DNA from: Natrinema amylolyticum
GTDB lineage: Archaea; Halobacteriota; Halobacteria; Halobacteriales; Natrialbaceae
NCBI RefSeq assembly: GCF_020515625.1
Contig: NZ_JAIWPJ010000002.1
Location: 1 to 64,000 of the forward strand
Reading direction: 5' to 3'
Length of the DNA: 64,000 bases
In this document: positions 1 through 9,021 of the stretch, piece by piece
Layout: each line of letters starts with the position of its first letter
Position numbering within the stretch: the stretch's first letter is position 1
Made by a program: the position numbers and the translations under genes
Notes under the pieces: model-generated
The model's database searches: none
Seen by the model: the letters and a program-made list of their open reading frames with translations, nothing else
Told to the model about the DNA's origin: nothing

Positions 1-4
1 GGCG

Positions 5-126
5 TTACGGCGGCCACAGCGGCGAGGGTCCTCCCGTACCCATCCCGAACACGGAAGATAAGCTCGCCTGCGTTACGATCAGTACTGGAGTGGGCGACCC
101 TCTGGGAAATTCGTTTCGCCGCCACC
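5..126 (+). rRNA. rrf: 5S ribosomal RNA, copy 1
   Basis: The sequence has the archaeal 5S core GTACCCATCCCGAACACGG followed by the conserved GTACTGGAGTGGGCGA block. The GGCGGCC near the 5' end pairs with the GCCGCC near 121 to close helix I. Length is about 122 bases, normal for haloarchaea. Mature ends are inferred from helix I and could be off by a few bases. The four bases before it match the end of the mini-tRNA-like element that precedes copy 2, so this is probably the distal end of an rRNA operon whose 16S and 23S genes lie before the window. Confidence 0.95.
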
Positions 127-154
127 ATTCATATCGACTCATACAGTCGAGAGT

Positions 155-197
155 GACCGATCGTGGTCTGACGGCGGTTCGATTCCGCCGATCGGCA
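155..197 (+). ncRNA. mini-tRNA-like processing element upstream of second 5S
   Basis: A T-arm with a five-pair stem (GGCGG 173-177, CCGCC 185-189) and a canonical seven-base loop TTCGATT is enclosed by a six-pair acceptor-like stem (CCGATC 157-162 with GATCGG 190-195). There is no D-arm or anticodon arm. Its 3' end lies directly at the start of the next 5S rRNA. In Haloferax volcanii a similar mini-tRNA upstream of 5S is reported to be cut by tRNase Z to form the 5S 5' end. The same role here is inferred from fold and position. Confidence 0.7.
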
Positions 198-319
198 TTC
201 AAGCGGCCACAGTGGCGAGGTTCCTCCCGTACCCATCCCGAACACGGAAGATAAGCTCGCCTACGTTTCGGTCAGTACTGGAGTGGGCGACCCTCTGGGA
301 AATCCGATTCGCCGCTCCC
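198..319 (+). rRNA. rrf: 5S ribosomal RNA, copy 2
   Basis: This is a second complete 5S gene in tandem with the first. It differs at scattered positions, including the loop-E region and the closing helix, where AGCGGC pairs with GCCGCT so that the helix is kept by compensating changes. The core GTACCCATCCCGAACACGG is identical. The preserved pairing suggests that it is functional and not a decayed duplicate. A terminator hairpin follows about ten bases later. The ends are inferred by alignment with copy 1. Confidence 0.95.
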
Positions 320-329
320 ATTCATATAA

Positions 330-360
330 CCCCACACAGCAACCGCTGTGTGGGGTTTTC
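330..360 (+). terminator. rRNA operon terminator hairpin
   Basis: A perfect eleven-pair stem (CCCCACACAGC, loop AACC, GCTGTGTGGGG) is followed at once by TTTTC. It lies just after the second 5S gene and before the convergent RNase J gene, so it most likely ends the rRNA transcript. Many archaeal terminators need only T-runs. A stem this clean next to a T-run is a strong candidate, although function is inferred. Confidence 0.75.
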
Positions 361-433
361 CTATTTATTCCATAAAACAGTGATAGCACTGTTCACTACT
401 CGAGACAACGACAAAAACGGCAGTCGATACAGC

Positions 434-1780
434 TTAGACGAGTTCGATGACGTTCCCGTTCGAGGTGACGTGGAGGTCGCGTCCGAGCTTGTATCCACGG
501 TTGGACGCCAGTTCGACGTACCCCGAGAACCCGCTCATGTCTTGGTGAGCTGGGATAATGTGCTCGGGTTGCAGCGCATCGAGCATCTCGTAGTGACCTT
601 CCTGACAGAGGTGGCCAGAGACGTGGATGTCGTCATAGATGCGTGCGCCCTGCATGCGGAGCAGCTTTTCGGCCTGGTAACGCTGGCCTTCGTTCGTCGG
701 TTCGGGAATAACGCGAGCGGAAAAGATGACTTTGTCGCCGTCCTCCAGTTCGTACGGCGTTTCGCCGCGACCCATTCGCGTCAGTGTTGCTCGAGGCTCG
801 CCTTGATGACCGGTGACGACGGGCAGGAAGTTCTCCTTGCCTTCGTTCATGATGCGCTCGAACGTCTGCTCGATGGACTGGCGGTAGCCGACCATCTCGA
901 CGTCAGAGGGGAAGTCGATACCGATCTGTTTTGCGGTCCCGGAGTAGGTCTCCATCGAGCGCCCGAGGAGGATCGGCGTGCGATCGATATCTCGAGCGAA
1001 TTCGATGAGGGATTTCACGCGGGCGATGTGACTCGAGAACGTGGTGGCGACGATACCGCCGTCGTAGTCCTCCATGCTGTAGAGGACGTCGCGGAGGTGT
1101 TCGCGGGCGACGTTCTCGGAGGGGGTCCGTCCCTTCTTGTTCGCGTTGGTACAGTCCTCGATGTAACAGAGGACGCCCTCGCCTTCGCGGCCGATCTCGC
1201 GGAACCGCTCCATGTCGATCGGGTCGCCGATGACGGGCGTGTGGTCCATCCGTTTGTCCAATCCGTAGACGACCGCCCCCTCCGGCGTGTGGAGGACGGG
1301 GTTGATCGCTTGGACGATCGAGTGCGTGACGTTGACGAATTCGAGGTCGACGGCACCGGAGTCGCCGATCGACATCGTTTCGCCGGCCTCCATTTCGACG
1401 AGGTCGTTGTCGGTGTTGAACTTCCCTTCCTCTTCGAGTTCGCCTTTGACCAGCTCGAGCGTGAACGGCGTCGCGACGATGGGCGCATCGTATCGGTGGG
1501 CCAGTTTGGAGATGGCACCGATGTGGTCTAGGTGGCCGTGGGTGGGGACGATCGCTTTGACGTCGCCCTCGAGGTCGCTCATGACTCGATCGTCGGGGAT
1601 AGCGCCCATGTCGATCAGATCGAGACTGTGCATCCCTTCGGTGCGGATGTTGTCGTGAATCAGGACCTTCGACAGGTTCAGTCCCATGTCGAAGATCACG
1701 ATGTCGTCACCGGCGCGGACAGCCGTCATCTGTCGCCCGACTTCCTCGTAGCCGCCGATTGTTGCGATTTCAATTTCCAT
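434..1780 (-). CDS. RNase J family beta-CASP ribonuclease
   Basis: This 448-residue protein is a metallo-beta-lactamase/beta-CASP nuclease of the archaeal RNase J type. Such enzymes are cytoplasmic zinc-dependent 5'-3' exoribonucleases or endonucleases acting in mRNA turnover and RNA maturation. The signature THGHLDH lies at residues 80-86 and supplies the metal ligands. The N-terminus ([13 protein letters not shown]) is typical of RNase J, and HVSGH and VTGHQGEP segments occur in the C-terminal half. It lacks the KH domains of archaeal CPSF-type proteins, which supports RNase J over aCPSF1. The gene is convergent with the 5S genes. No clear TATA box lies right next to the start. Confidence 0.9.
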   Translation of the reverse strand: MEIEIATIGGYEEVGRQMTAVRAGDDIVIFDMGLNLSKVLIHDNIRTEGMHSLDLIDMGAIPDDRVMSDLEGDVKAIVPTHGHLDHIGAISKLAHRYDAPIVATPFTLELVKGELEEEGKFNTDNDLVEMEAGETMSIGDSGAVDLEFVNVTHSIVQAINPVLHTPEGAVVYGLDKRMDHTPVIGDPIDMERFREIGREGEGVLCYIEDCTNANKKGRTPSENVAREHLRDVLYSMEDYDGGIVATTFSSHIARVKSLIEFARDIDRTPILLGRSMETYSGTAKQIGIDFPSDVEMVGYRQSIEQTFERIMNEGKENFLPVVTGHQGEPRATLTRMGRGETPYELEDGDKVIFSARVIPEPTNEGQRYQAEKLLRMQGARIYDDIHVSGHLCQEGHYEMLDALQPEHIIPAHQDMSGFSGYVELASNRGYKLGRDLHVTSNGNVIELV

Positions 1781-2469
1781 TGGTGGGGCCGATCAGAGCA
1801 GTCCTGTGGACAGTCGTACAGCCAGAATGGCTGCTGGGTGAGATGTCCTGCAACGGAGCATGGATTCGATCACGTTCGCTGTGGTTCGAATCGAAGGCTC
1901 AGTCCCAACTGTGCCAGGGACAGCGCCTGTTTCGGTTAGTGAATCAACGACTCCCCCGACGTAAGTAGTTCTGGGTTTCAGGGCGGACACTGAGAAACTG
2001 GGTGAATTCGATTAACTGTCTTGAGTGGAATCCGGTCTCGGTCGTGAGTGATATAACGATTGATCCGAGAATCCGGGTTCAGTTCTGCACTCTCCAGAAC
2101 TGGCTTGTGAGGTAACCCGAAATCGGCGGCACGAACGGTGACGTGCGGGGATTCTACGAGATCGGGTGACGGCGGGTATGCAGAGCTACTGAGAACTCGA
2201 GCAGAGAAACGGGGTAGACGGTCGTCCGGTCTGGAGTCGACATCGGTGATCGGTGATCGTCAGGGCGCGGATATTCGACCACTTGAGCGGTGATCGGGAG
2301 GCCAGCTCGCCAAACGATTTCGTTGTGGCGCTCGTCCCAGGGGTACTCTCTCGGGAGTTCGATTATACTGGGCCAGGCGCTGTAGGCACTCTTGTCGCGG
2401 TTAGTCCGTGGTCTCGTAGGGGTGTGTGACGCTGCTATCGGTCGGGCATCGCAGGAGAGGTGGGGTCGG
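1781..2469. other. gene-poor interval
   Basis: No convincing gene is visible between RNase J and the PadR gene. GC content is visibly lower than in the genes. One minus-strand reading frame runs on from beneath the PadR gene to about 2154, but its composition and residues do not look coding. No strong hairpin or T-run stands out. Confidence 0.5.
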
Positions 2470-2745
2470 TTACTGGTTGATATACTGTTGTTCCCACTCT
2501 CGGCGCTCTTCGATGGCCTGTTGGCCGCGATCACTAATCTCGTAATAGTTCGTCCGTCGATCGAGTTGTCCTTTTTCAACGAGATCTTTGTTGACGAGCG
2601 TATCGAGATTGGGATACAAGCGTCCGTGATTGATTTCACTGTTGTAATACGTCTCGACTTCGTCTTTCACGTCTTGGCCCGACGGTTGATCGGCCCCTGC
2701 GATCACGTACAGCAGGTCGCGTTGAAACCCTGTCAGATCGTCCAT
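2470..2745 (-). CDS. PadR-family winged-helix regulator (RosR-like)
   Basis: This small cytoplasmic DNA-binding protein (91 residues from the chosen start) belongs to the PadR family. The hallmark NHGRLYPNLDTLV lies at residues 39-51 and forms the recognition helix and wing junction. The N-terminus FQRDLLYVIAG is also typical. A longer frame extends upstream, but conserved homologues begin near MDDLTGF, so the internal ATG was chosen. Close relatives in Halobacterium include RosR, an oxidative-stress regulator. Several paralogues exist in haloarchaea, so the target genes here are unknown. It stands alone with gene-poor DNA on both sides. Confidence 0.85.
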   Translation of the reverse strand: MDDLTGFQRDLLYVIAGADQPSGQDVKDEVETYYNSEINHGRLYPNLDTLVNKDLVEKGQLDRRTNYYEISDRGQQAIEERREWEQQYINQ

Positions 2746-3216
2746 TTTGTACTCAGGTGGACGGACGGGAACCCGACTATTTGTTATCGATTTCGTATCA
2801 ACCGTTTCCAGTACGTTCAGTGGAGCTAACTGAGTCATTCGTGGTACTGTCTGTCGTTTCGTCTGGTAATCGCGGCCTACATTCGACCGCTCGCCCTCGT
2901 TCCACCCGTCTTAGATTTTCGAGAGAAAACAGCAACAGGCGGCACGTGCGGGACTATGTTTACAGTGAGCACACCGGTGTACTCGGGTGATGATGAGCGA
3001 CGGTCGAGCGTCGGGACGACAGGAGCCACTGAAAGTCAATGCACTCGATCGCACGATAGCTGTGCGATCGGTGTGTGAATCGTTTCGGTTGGTACTATAG
3101 CGAGACGAGGGTTCGGCTCGGGTAGTCGAACCACGATGGCGTCCGCTAGTGTCGAGTAGTGTGCTGAAGAATGATATTCGAAGTGTGAAACCCGTTACCG
3201 AACGTAAAAAGCCGTA
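2746..3216. other. gene-poor interval with one strong inverted repeat
   Basis: No gene is recognised here. The only notable structure is a nine-pair perfect inverted repeat, CGATCGCAC at 3046-3054 and GTGCGATCG at 3062-3070, with a seven-base spacer. It has no following T-run, so it may be a protein-binding palindrome and not a terminator. Confidence 0.45.
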
Positions 3217-3411
3217 TTACAGGCGGGTGACGTTGGTGGCGCGGGGGCCCTTGGGGGCCTGTTCGATATCGAATTCGATGTCTGTGCCTTCTTCGAGGTC
3301 CGGACCGCCAACGTCTTCCATGTGGAAGAAAACGTCATCGTCTGCGTCGTCCGTCTCAATGAAACCGTAGCCGCCTGTGTCGTTGAAGAAATCAACGTTT
3401 CCTTTCGCCAT
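3217..3411 (-). CDS. cspA: cold-shock domain protein
   Basis: This is a 64-residue single cold-shock-domain protein that binds single-stranded nucleic acid and acts as an RNA chaperone. The two RNA-binding motifs are plain: GYGFI at residues 14-18 (RNP1) and VFFH at 27-30 (RNP2). Length and the ending ATNVTRL match haloarchaeal CspA proteins. It is monocistronic with two TATA-like sequences upstream. Several csp paralogues are usual in these genomes, so the symbol is a family label. Confidence 0.95.
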   Translation of the reverse strand: MAKGNVDFFNDTGGYGFIETDDADDDVFFHMEDVGGPDLEEGTDIEFDIEQAPKGPRATNVTRL

Positions 3412-3874
3412 TGCAATTCAATCGAGGCCGGGGATACGTATAACAGTTGTGTTACAGATCATATATCGAAACGAAAATAATTCAGCCCGGAATCCGACGA
3501 TCGACCGACGCACGTTGCAGAAACCAGGGTGTTAATCCTCATCGAGAGCTAATACTTCGTCTCGAGCGGACCGATCGAGAGGCAGTCTCTACGTAGGAGC
3601 GGTCGTGTGAGTCCAGTTGGTGGACTCCCTGCGGAGGACCGATACCGACGAATCGCACTGAGTCTCGTTCAGTTCGTTGCGACACGAACCGACTGTTTGT
3701 CCAGAGTCCGTCTCGGGACTACCGTGACCGGTTGTCAGGGCCACTGTGACCGTTTAGCAGGGTTCGCGTAGTCGATCGGGGACATCGCTCGAGCGGACTC
3801 GAGTCCGTCGTCGTCCATACTCGAGTAATCCGTGAATAGTACCGTTTAGGTGGGACCGATGGGTACGCGACCCC
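3412..3874. other. intergenic interval between divergent cspA and the transporter
   Basis: Only the cspA promoter region can be supported here. Reading frames overlapping 3719-3874 are shadows of the transporter gene. No RNA gene or repeat was recognised. Confidence 0.45.
3438..3466 (-). promoter_or_regulatory. candidate cspA promoter
   Basis: On the minus strand there are two TATA-like boxes: GTTATACG, centred about 30 bases before the cspA start, and CGATATATG about 50 bases before it. The nearer one would give an almost leaderless transcript. The farther one would give a leader of about 25 bases. Sequence alone does not decide between them. Confidence 0.4.
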
Positions 3875-4600
3875 ATGAACCAGACACGGAGCCGCGACGG
3901 GGCGACGATCGCGCAGGTCGCGCTGATCGGCCTCTTCGTGACGGCGCTCGTGACCGCACAGCTGACCGCGTCGAAGGTACTCGCGTTCGAACTGCCGTTC
4001 GCACTTCCGATTACGGGCGCGCAACTCGTGTTACCCGGTGCGGCGCTCGCGTACGCGCTGACGTTTCTCGCGAGCGACTGTTATACCGAACTGTACGGTC
4101 GTCGGGCAGGGCAGATCGTCGTCAACGTAGGATTCGTCCTGAACGCCGTGGTCCTCGCGCTCGTCTGGTCGACGATCGCCGCGCCGGCCGCACCGAACAG
4201 CGTCGATCCCGATGCGTTCGAGACGGCGCTCGGCGCGTCCACCAACGTCGTCCTCGGGAGCCTGCTCGCGTACCTCGTCAGTCAGAACTGGGACGTGATC
4301 GTCTTCCACCGGATTCGGGAGTCCACTGGCGCCGAGAAACTCTGGCTTCGCAACATCGCGTCGACGGCGAGCAGTCAGGCGATCGACACCGTCATTTTCG
4401 TCTCGGTCGCGTTCGCTATCGCACCCGCCGTCCTCGGCGTCGGCGCCGTTCTGCCGACGAAGGTCATCCTCTCGTTGATGGTCGGTCAGTACCTGCTGAA
4501 ATTCGCGATCGCGCTCCTCGACACGCCGATCGTCTACGCGATCGTCTCCGTCGTGCGCTCACGCGAGGAACTCGTCGCCGAAGACGCTCACACTGTCTGA
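3875..4600 (+). CDS. queuosine precursor transporter family (YhhQ/VUT)
   Basis: This 241-residue hydrophobic protein has about six membrane segments and belongs to the YhhQ/VUT family. The family imports 7-deazaguanine precursors in bacteria. In archaea the natural cargo would be precursors of archaeosine, but that assignment is inference. Family features are the N-terminal TAQLTASKVL, the SDCYTELYGRRAG segment and a C-terminal TVIFVSVAF-type helix. The ATG at 3875 directly precedes a short polar N-terminus. It appears to be transcribed alone. Confidence 0.82.
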   Translation: MNQTRSRDGATIAQVALIGLFVTALVTAQLTASKVLAFELPFALPITGAQLVLPGAALAYALTFLASDCYTELYGRRAGQIVVNVGFVLNAVVLALVWSTIAAPAAPNSVDPDAFETALGASTNVVLGSLLAYLVSQNWDVIVFHRIRESTGAEKLWLRNIASTASSQAIDTVIFVSVAFAIAPAVLGVGAVLPTKVILSLMVGQYLLKFAIALLDTPIVYAIVSVVRSREELVAEDAHTV

Positions 4601-4701
4601 TTCCTCGCGTCTCGACGGGGCGACCGTCGCGACGGTGTTTCGCGTTCACGTCTCTGCGTCAGAACGGGGAGCGTTTAGTAGCCCGCTCGAGAGGGTGAGA
4701 T

Positions 4702-5799
4702 ATGGACGAACGCGTACGCGAACACGCCGAGGTACTGGTCGACTGGAGCGCTCGCGTCGAGTCGGGTGACGACGTCGTCCTCTCCGTGGGGCCCGACGCC
4801 CACGAGCTGGCGGTCGCGGTCGCCGCGGAGTTGGGCGACCGAGGGGCGAACCTCCTCGCGACCTATAGCTCGGGCGAGGTTACGCGGGCTTATCTCCGGG
4901 CGCACGACGGCGACTTCGACGAGAGCCCGGCCCACGAACTCGCCGTCGTCGAGAACGCCGACGTTTACCTCTCGCTCGGCGGCGGTCGGAACACGAGCGC
5001 GACGGCCGACGTCCCCGGCGAGCAGCGACGAGCCTACAACGACGCTCGACGCGAGATTCGAGAGACCCGACTGGGCACCCGCTGGGTCTCGACGGTCCAT
5101 CCGACGCGGTCGCTCGCCCAGCAGGCGAACATGGCCTACGAGGAGTACCAGGAGTTCGCCTACGAGGCGATCCTGCGGGACTGGGAGGCGCTGGCCGACG
5201 AGATGGCCCAGTTGAAGGACATCCTCGACGCCGGCTCCGAGGTTCGGCTGGTCTCGAGGGACACCGATCTCACGATGGAGATCGACGGGCGGACGGCAGT
5301 CAACAGCGCCGCCTCGGTGGCGTACGACTCGCATAACCTCCCCAGCGGGGAGGTCTTCACCGCACCCTCTGCGACCGAGGGCGAGGTGACCTTCGACGTG
5401 CCGATGACGCTGCGGGGCGAGTCAGTCCGGAACGTCCGCCTCGAGTTCGCGGACGGCGAGGTCGTCGACTACGACGCCGATCAGGGCGGGGACGTCGTCG
5501 GTGAGATCCTCGAGACGGACGCGGGCGCGCGCCGGCTGGGCGAACTCGGTATCGGGATGAATCGCGGGATCGACCGCTACACGGACAACATTCTCTTCGA
5601 CGAGAAGATGGGCGATACCGTCCACCTGGCGCTCGGCCGGGCCTACGACGCCTGTCTCCCCGACGGCGAGTCAGGCAACGAGTCTGCCGTCCACGTCGAT
5701 CTGATTACCGATGTCAGCGAGGACTCCCGCCTCGAGGTCGACGGGGAGGTAATCCAGCGGAACGGCGTCTTCCGATTCGAAGACGGGTTCGACGCGTAG
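4702..5799 (+). CDS. M29-family aminopeptidase
   Basis: This 365-residue protein is a metallo-aminopeptidase of family M29 (AmpS/AmpT/PepS type), which removes N-terminal residues from peptides in the cytoplasm. Typical segments are NLPSGEVFTAP near the middle, carrying a metal-binding glutamate, and the C-terminal block with VHLALGRAYDAC. Full length matches the family. It starts about 100 bases after the transporter gene in the same direction, but nothing links them functionally. Confidence 0.9.
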   Translation: MDERVREHAEVLVDWSARVESGDDVVLSVGPDAHELAVAVAAELGDRGANLLATYSSGEVTRAYLRAHDGDFDESPAHELAVVENADVYLSLGGGRNTSATADVPGEQRRAYNDARREIRETRLGTRWVSTVHPTRSLAQQANMAYEEYQEFAYEAILRDWEALADEMAQLKDILDAGSEVRLVSRDTDLTMEIDGRTAVNSAASVAYDSHNLPSGEVFTAPSATEGEVTFDVPMTLRGESVRNVRLEFADGEVVDYDADQGGDVVGEILETDAGARRLGELGIGMNRGIDRYTDNILFDEKMGDTVHLALGRAYDACLPDGESGNESAVHVDLITDVSEDSRLEVDGEVIQRNGVFRFEDGFDA

Positions 5800-6167
5800 C
5801 GACGAGCGACTACCGGAGCGATGAGAGTCCTGTTGCGGACGGCCGCTACTCGAGCGTTGGTAATCACTGCTTACGGCCCGTCGAAAGCGATCCGGAACGA
5901 CGGAAATAGTCGAATACTAATATATACGCACCGACTCATGTCGAGTACCGCCAGACCGGTGGCGGCTAGTAACCGGTTGGGGAGCGCTCCCCTCAGTTGA
6001 CCCGTCCACAGTCGTCTGCCCGCCCTGCCGGAGGCGGAACGCGAACCGTCGGCCGCCGCCGATCGGAGTCACTCACTCCCGGTGTGACCCCGGTCGCTGC
6101 GGCCGACGGGATATCCGGCGGTCACCGTTTTCGTCACGTTCTCGAGTCTCGAGCCCTAACCACGGCT
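5800..6167. other. intergenic interval with promoter and stable hairpins
   Basis: No protein gene is supported. A TATA-like AATATATA at 5919-5926 is followed at the expected distance by two palindromes, described separately as a candidate small RNA. The frame upstream of 6168 that continues into the DUF309 gene has a composition unlike coding sequence and no matching start. Confidence 0.45.
5946..5992 (+). ncRNA. candidate small RNA with two hairpins
   Basis: A TATA-like box at 5919-5926 would place a start site near 5946-5950. The predicted transcript opens with an inverted repeat (CCGCCA, TGGCGG) and then a perfect 14-base palindrome GGGGAGCGCTCCCC at 5979-5992. No good reading frame follows until 6168. 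It could instead be a structured leader of the DUF309 gene, or an operator palindrome. This is inference from layout only. Confidence 0.25.
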
Positions 6168-6782
6168 ATGCGCGATCGGATCCGGGCCGGCGTCGCCGTC
6201 TTCAACGATGGTCACTACCACGCCGCCCACGACGCCTGGGAGGACCGCTGGCTCGAGCTCGAGTCGGGGAGCGACGACGAGCGACTGCTCCACGGCTTGA
6301 TCCAGTACAGCGGTGCGGTCTACCACGCCCGCGAGCGCAACTGGGAGGGTGCCGTCGGCCTCGCAGAGAGCGGTGGCGAGTACCTCGCGGACCTGCCGGC
6401 CGACTACCGGGATCTCCGACTCGAGCCGGTCCGGTCGTTTCTGTCTCGGCTCGCGGCCGATCCCGAGATCGTCGAGCGGCGGTCGCCGGTCCGTCTCGAG
6501 CACGAGGACACTGTCCCGGGCCTGACCGATCTCGGTTTCGAGCCCACGGCGATCGCGGCGGTCGTGCTCGCCGAGGAGTTCGGCTACGACGAGGACCCAA
6601 TCGACCGGACTCGTGGGTACGCACAGCAGGATCTCGAGGCCGGCGAGGACGGCAGCAAGTTCATCACGCTGCTGTTCGATTTCGTCCGCGAGGACGAGAA
6701 TCGCGGGATCATCTACCAGCGACTGACCGATCACGTCGGCAGGCGGCGGGCGCGCGAAGAGGACGTGAAAGGGCTGTTCTGA
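6168..6782 (+). CDS. DUF309 domain protein
   Basis: This 204-residue cytoplasmic protein carries a DUF309 domain, recognisable from FNDGHYHAAHDAWEDRW near the N-terminus and the LLHGLIQYSGAVYHA helix after it. The biochemical role of DUF309 is not established. The internal ATG at 6168 was chosen because the domain begins there and the upstream frame is low-complexity. The C-terminal region (LAEEFGYDEDPIDRTRGYA and beyond) is a haloarchaeal extension. Confidence 0.85.
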   Translation: MRDRIRAGVAVFNDGHYHAAHDAWEDRWLELESGSDDERLLHGLIQYSGAVYHARERNWEGAVGLAESGGEYLADLPADYRDLRLEPVRSFLSRLAADPEIVERRSPVRLEHEDTVPGLTDLGFEPTAIAAVVLAEEFGYDEDPIDRTRGYAQQDLEAGEDGSKFITLLFDFVREDENRGIIYQRLTDHVGRRRAREEDVKGLF

Positions 6783-6932
6783 GCGGTCGAATTCCCGGTA
6801 GCGCTCGAGCGAGACGGCGACTCACCGCAAGCGGGTTTCCTGACTCGAGCCCGACACGATCGCACGGTCGGCGGTGCGCCGTCGCTGCAGCGGCAGCTAC
6901 ACGTTCAAGTTCGATCCAGTCGAAGACCAGGT

Positions 6933-7805
6933 ATGGAAATCGGTACCGTGCTCCCGCAACTCGAGATCGGGCGCGATCCAGCGACGATAGCCGACTACGC
7001 GCGGCGGGTCGAGGCGTCGGGGTACGAACACGTGCTGGCGTACGATCACGTCCTCGGCGTGAATCCGGACCGGAAGGACTGGGACGGCCCCTACGACTAC
7101 GAGAGCACGTTCCACGAGCCGCTGACCACGTGCTCCTATCTGGCGGGCCAGACCGAGGAGTTGGCGTTCATGACGGGGATTCTCGTCCTGCCGCAGCGCC
7201 AGACCGCGCTCGTGGCGAAGCAGGCCGCACAGCTGGATCTGTTTACCGACGGCCGGTTCCGCATGGGGGTCGGCGTCGGCTGGAACGAGCCCGAGTACGT
7301 CGCGCTCGGCGAGGACTTCTCGCGGCGAGGGAAACGCATCGAGGAACAGGTCGAGGTGCTCCGCCGGCTCTGGACCGACGAACTCGTCGACTTCGAGGGA
7401 GAGTTCCACGAGATTCCGGACGCCGGCATCCGACCGCTGCCGGTTCAGCGGCCGATTCCGCTCTGGATGGGCGGCATGGCCGAGCCGGTCAAGCGCCGCG
7501 TCGCTCGACTCGCAGATGGCTGGTTACCCCAGTTCCAGCCGGGAGACGAGGCCGAGGAGCACCTCGCGGACCTCTACGAGTACGCCGAAGATGCGGGCCG
7601 AGACCCCGACGACATCGGCCTCGGCGGCCGGATGTACGCCGTTCCCGACGAGGAAGACGAGTGGATCGAACGCGCCCAGGCCTGGCGGGACCTCGGTGCT
7701 GACTACCTCTCGATCACGACGATGTACCAGGGGCTCGAGGGCGAGGAACACACGGCTCACCTCGAGCGAGTCGCGGCGGTACTGGAGGACGCCGATCTGC
7801 TGTAG
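6933..7805 (+). CDS. LLM-class F420-dependent oxidoreductase
   Basis: This 290-residue TIM-barrel protein belongs to the luciferase-like monooxygenase superfamily. In haloarchaea these usually use coenzyme F420 instead of FMN. Supporting segments are the N-terminal MEIGTVLPQLEIG strand, YDHVLG, the TGILVLPQRQTALVAKQAA region and GVGVGWNEPEY. The substrate cannot be read from the sequence. It is followed by a convergent aldo/keto reductase, giving two adjacent redox enzymes in separate transcripts. Confidence 0.88.
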   Translation: MEIGTVLPQLEIGRDPATIADYARRVEASGYEHVLAYDHVLGVNPDRKDWDGPYDYESTFHEPLTTCSYLAGQTEELAFMTGILVLPQRQTALVAKQAAQLDLFTDGRFRMGVGVGWNEPEYVALGEDFSRRGKRIEEQVEVLRRLWTDELVDFEGEFHEIPDAGIRPLPVQRPIPLWMGGMAEPVKRRVARLADGWLPQFQPGDEAEEHLADLYEYAEDAGRDPDDIGLGGRMYAVPDEEDEWIERAQAWRDLGADYLSITTMYQGLEGEEHTAHLERVAAVLEDADLL

Positions 7806-7828
7806 CGAGCGGACGGCCGGGACCTTCC

Positions 7829-8800
7829 TCACTCGTGGCCCGCGACCGGCAGCGGCTCGTAGGGTTCCTCGAGATACTCCATATCGGAGTCCGAGAGGTC
7901 GATCTCGAGGGCTTCGACGGCGTCCTCTAAGTGTTCGACGCTGGTCGTCCCGACGATGGGGGCGTCGACCCAGTCCTTGTGGAGCAGCCAGGCGAGAGAG
8001 ATCTGCCCCATCGAGACACCCTCGTCGTCGGCGAGTTCCTGTACGCGTTCGTTGATCTCCTCGCCCCCACCCTGGAGGTACGACATCTGCTCGAGATATT
8101 GGTCGGTCTGGCCTCGCGTCGTCGACTCGATTTCCTCGTGGGGGCGGGTCGCGACGCCGCGGGCCAGCGGCGACCACGGAATGACGCCGACGTCTTCTTT
8201 CTCACACAGAGGCAACATCTCGCGCTCCTCCTCGCGATAGAGGACGTTGTAGTGGTTCTGCATCGTCGCGAACCGCTCGAGACCCAGCGCATCGCTGGCC
8301 TGGAGTGCCTCGGCGAACTGGTGGGCCCACATCGACGACGTCCCGACGTACCGCACCTGTCCGCGCCGGACCGCGTCGTCGAGGGCGCGCAGGGTCTCGC
8401 CGATCGGCGTGTCGTAGTCCCATCGGTGGGTCTGGTAGAGGTCGATCGTGTCCATGCCGAGTCGATCGAGACTCGCCTCGAGTTCCTGTTCGATCGCCTT
8501 GCGGGAGAGCCCGCTCGCGTTCGGGTTGTCGGGATCCATCTCGCCGAAGACCTTCGTCGCGACGACCTGCGAATCGCGGTCGTAGCCCGCGAGGGCGTCG
8601 CCCAGGATCTCCTCGGACTCGCCCGTGGAGTAGACGTTCGCGGTGTCGAAGAAGTTGATCCCGAGGTCGATCGCGCGCTCGATGAGTTCCTCGCTTTCCT
8701 CGGGCTCGAGCATCCACTCCCGGCCCGTGCCGAAGCTCATACAGCCCAGACAGATTCGACTGACTTTCATTCCCGTCGATCCGAGCGTCGTGTACTCCAT
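7829..8800 (-). CDS. aldo/keto reductase
   Basis: This 323-residue NADPH-dependent oxidoreductase has the aldo/keto reductase barrel. The catalytic tetrad is visible: Asp52 and Tyr57 in FFDTANVYSTG, Lys83 in VVATKVFGEMD and His124 in LYQTHRWDYDTP. The ending DAPIVGTTSVEHLEDAV is the usual cofactor-binding segment. The physiological substrate is unknown. A second family member lies at 31827-32690 but is clearly divergent, so the two are not recent duplicates. Confidence 0.92.
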   Translation of the reverse strand: MEYTTLGSTGMKVSRICLGCMSFGTGREWMLEPEESEELIERAIDLGINFFDTANVYSTGESEEILGDALAGYDRDSQVVATKVFGEMDPDNPNASGLSRKAIEQELEASLDRLGMDTIDLYQTHRWDYDTPIGETLRALDDAVRRGQVRYVGTSSMWAHQFAEALQASDALGLERFATMQNHYNVLYREEEREMLPLCEKEDVGVIPWSPLARGVATRPHEEIESTTRGQTDQYLEQMSYLQGGGEEINERVQELADDEGVSMGQISLAWLLHKDWVDAPIVGTTSVEHLEDAVEALEIDLSDSDMEYLEEPYEPLPVAGHE

Positions 8801-9021
8801 GCTGGACCACTAGCCACGCCCAGCGACAAAACCTCGTGGCCCGTCATCGCTGGTTGCCGGTTTTCCGTCTGCGATCAAGCAACGAGAGTTACGAGAGTCG
8901 TAATTGTCCGTGGCCGGCGACCGGTCCGCTCAGAGATGAGCAATGCCCGACCGAGTCGCATCCACGGTCGTTATCGGAGACGCCGTCCCCTGTTTCGAAA
9001 AAATCGGTAGATAGATCTCTA

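Noticed and set aside
155-197. A true tRNA gene between the 5S copies
   Set aside because: It has only acceptor-like and T-arm parts; D-arm and anticodon arm are missing, so it is a mini-tRNA element.
212-1531. Long plus-strand frame over 5S and RNase J
   Set aside because: It is a shadow of the RNase J gene on the opposite strand and runs through the 5S rRNA.
2154-2469. Minus-strand frame continuing below the PadR gene
   Set aside because: Its composition and residues look non-coding and most of it overlaps PadR in another frame.
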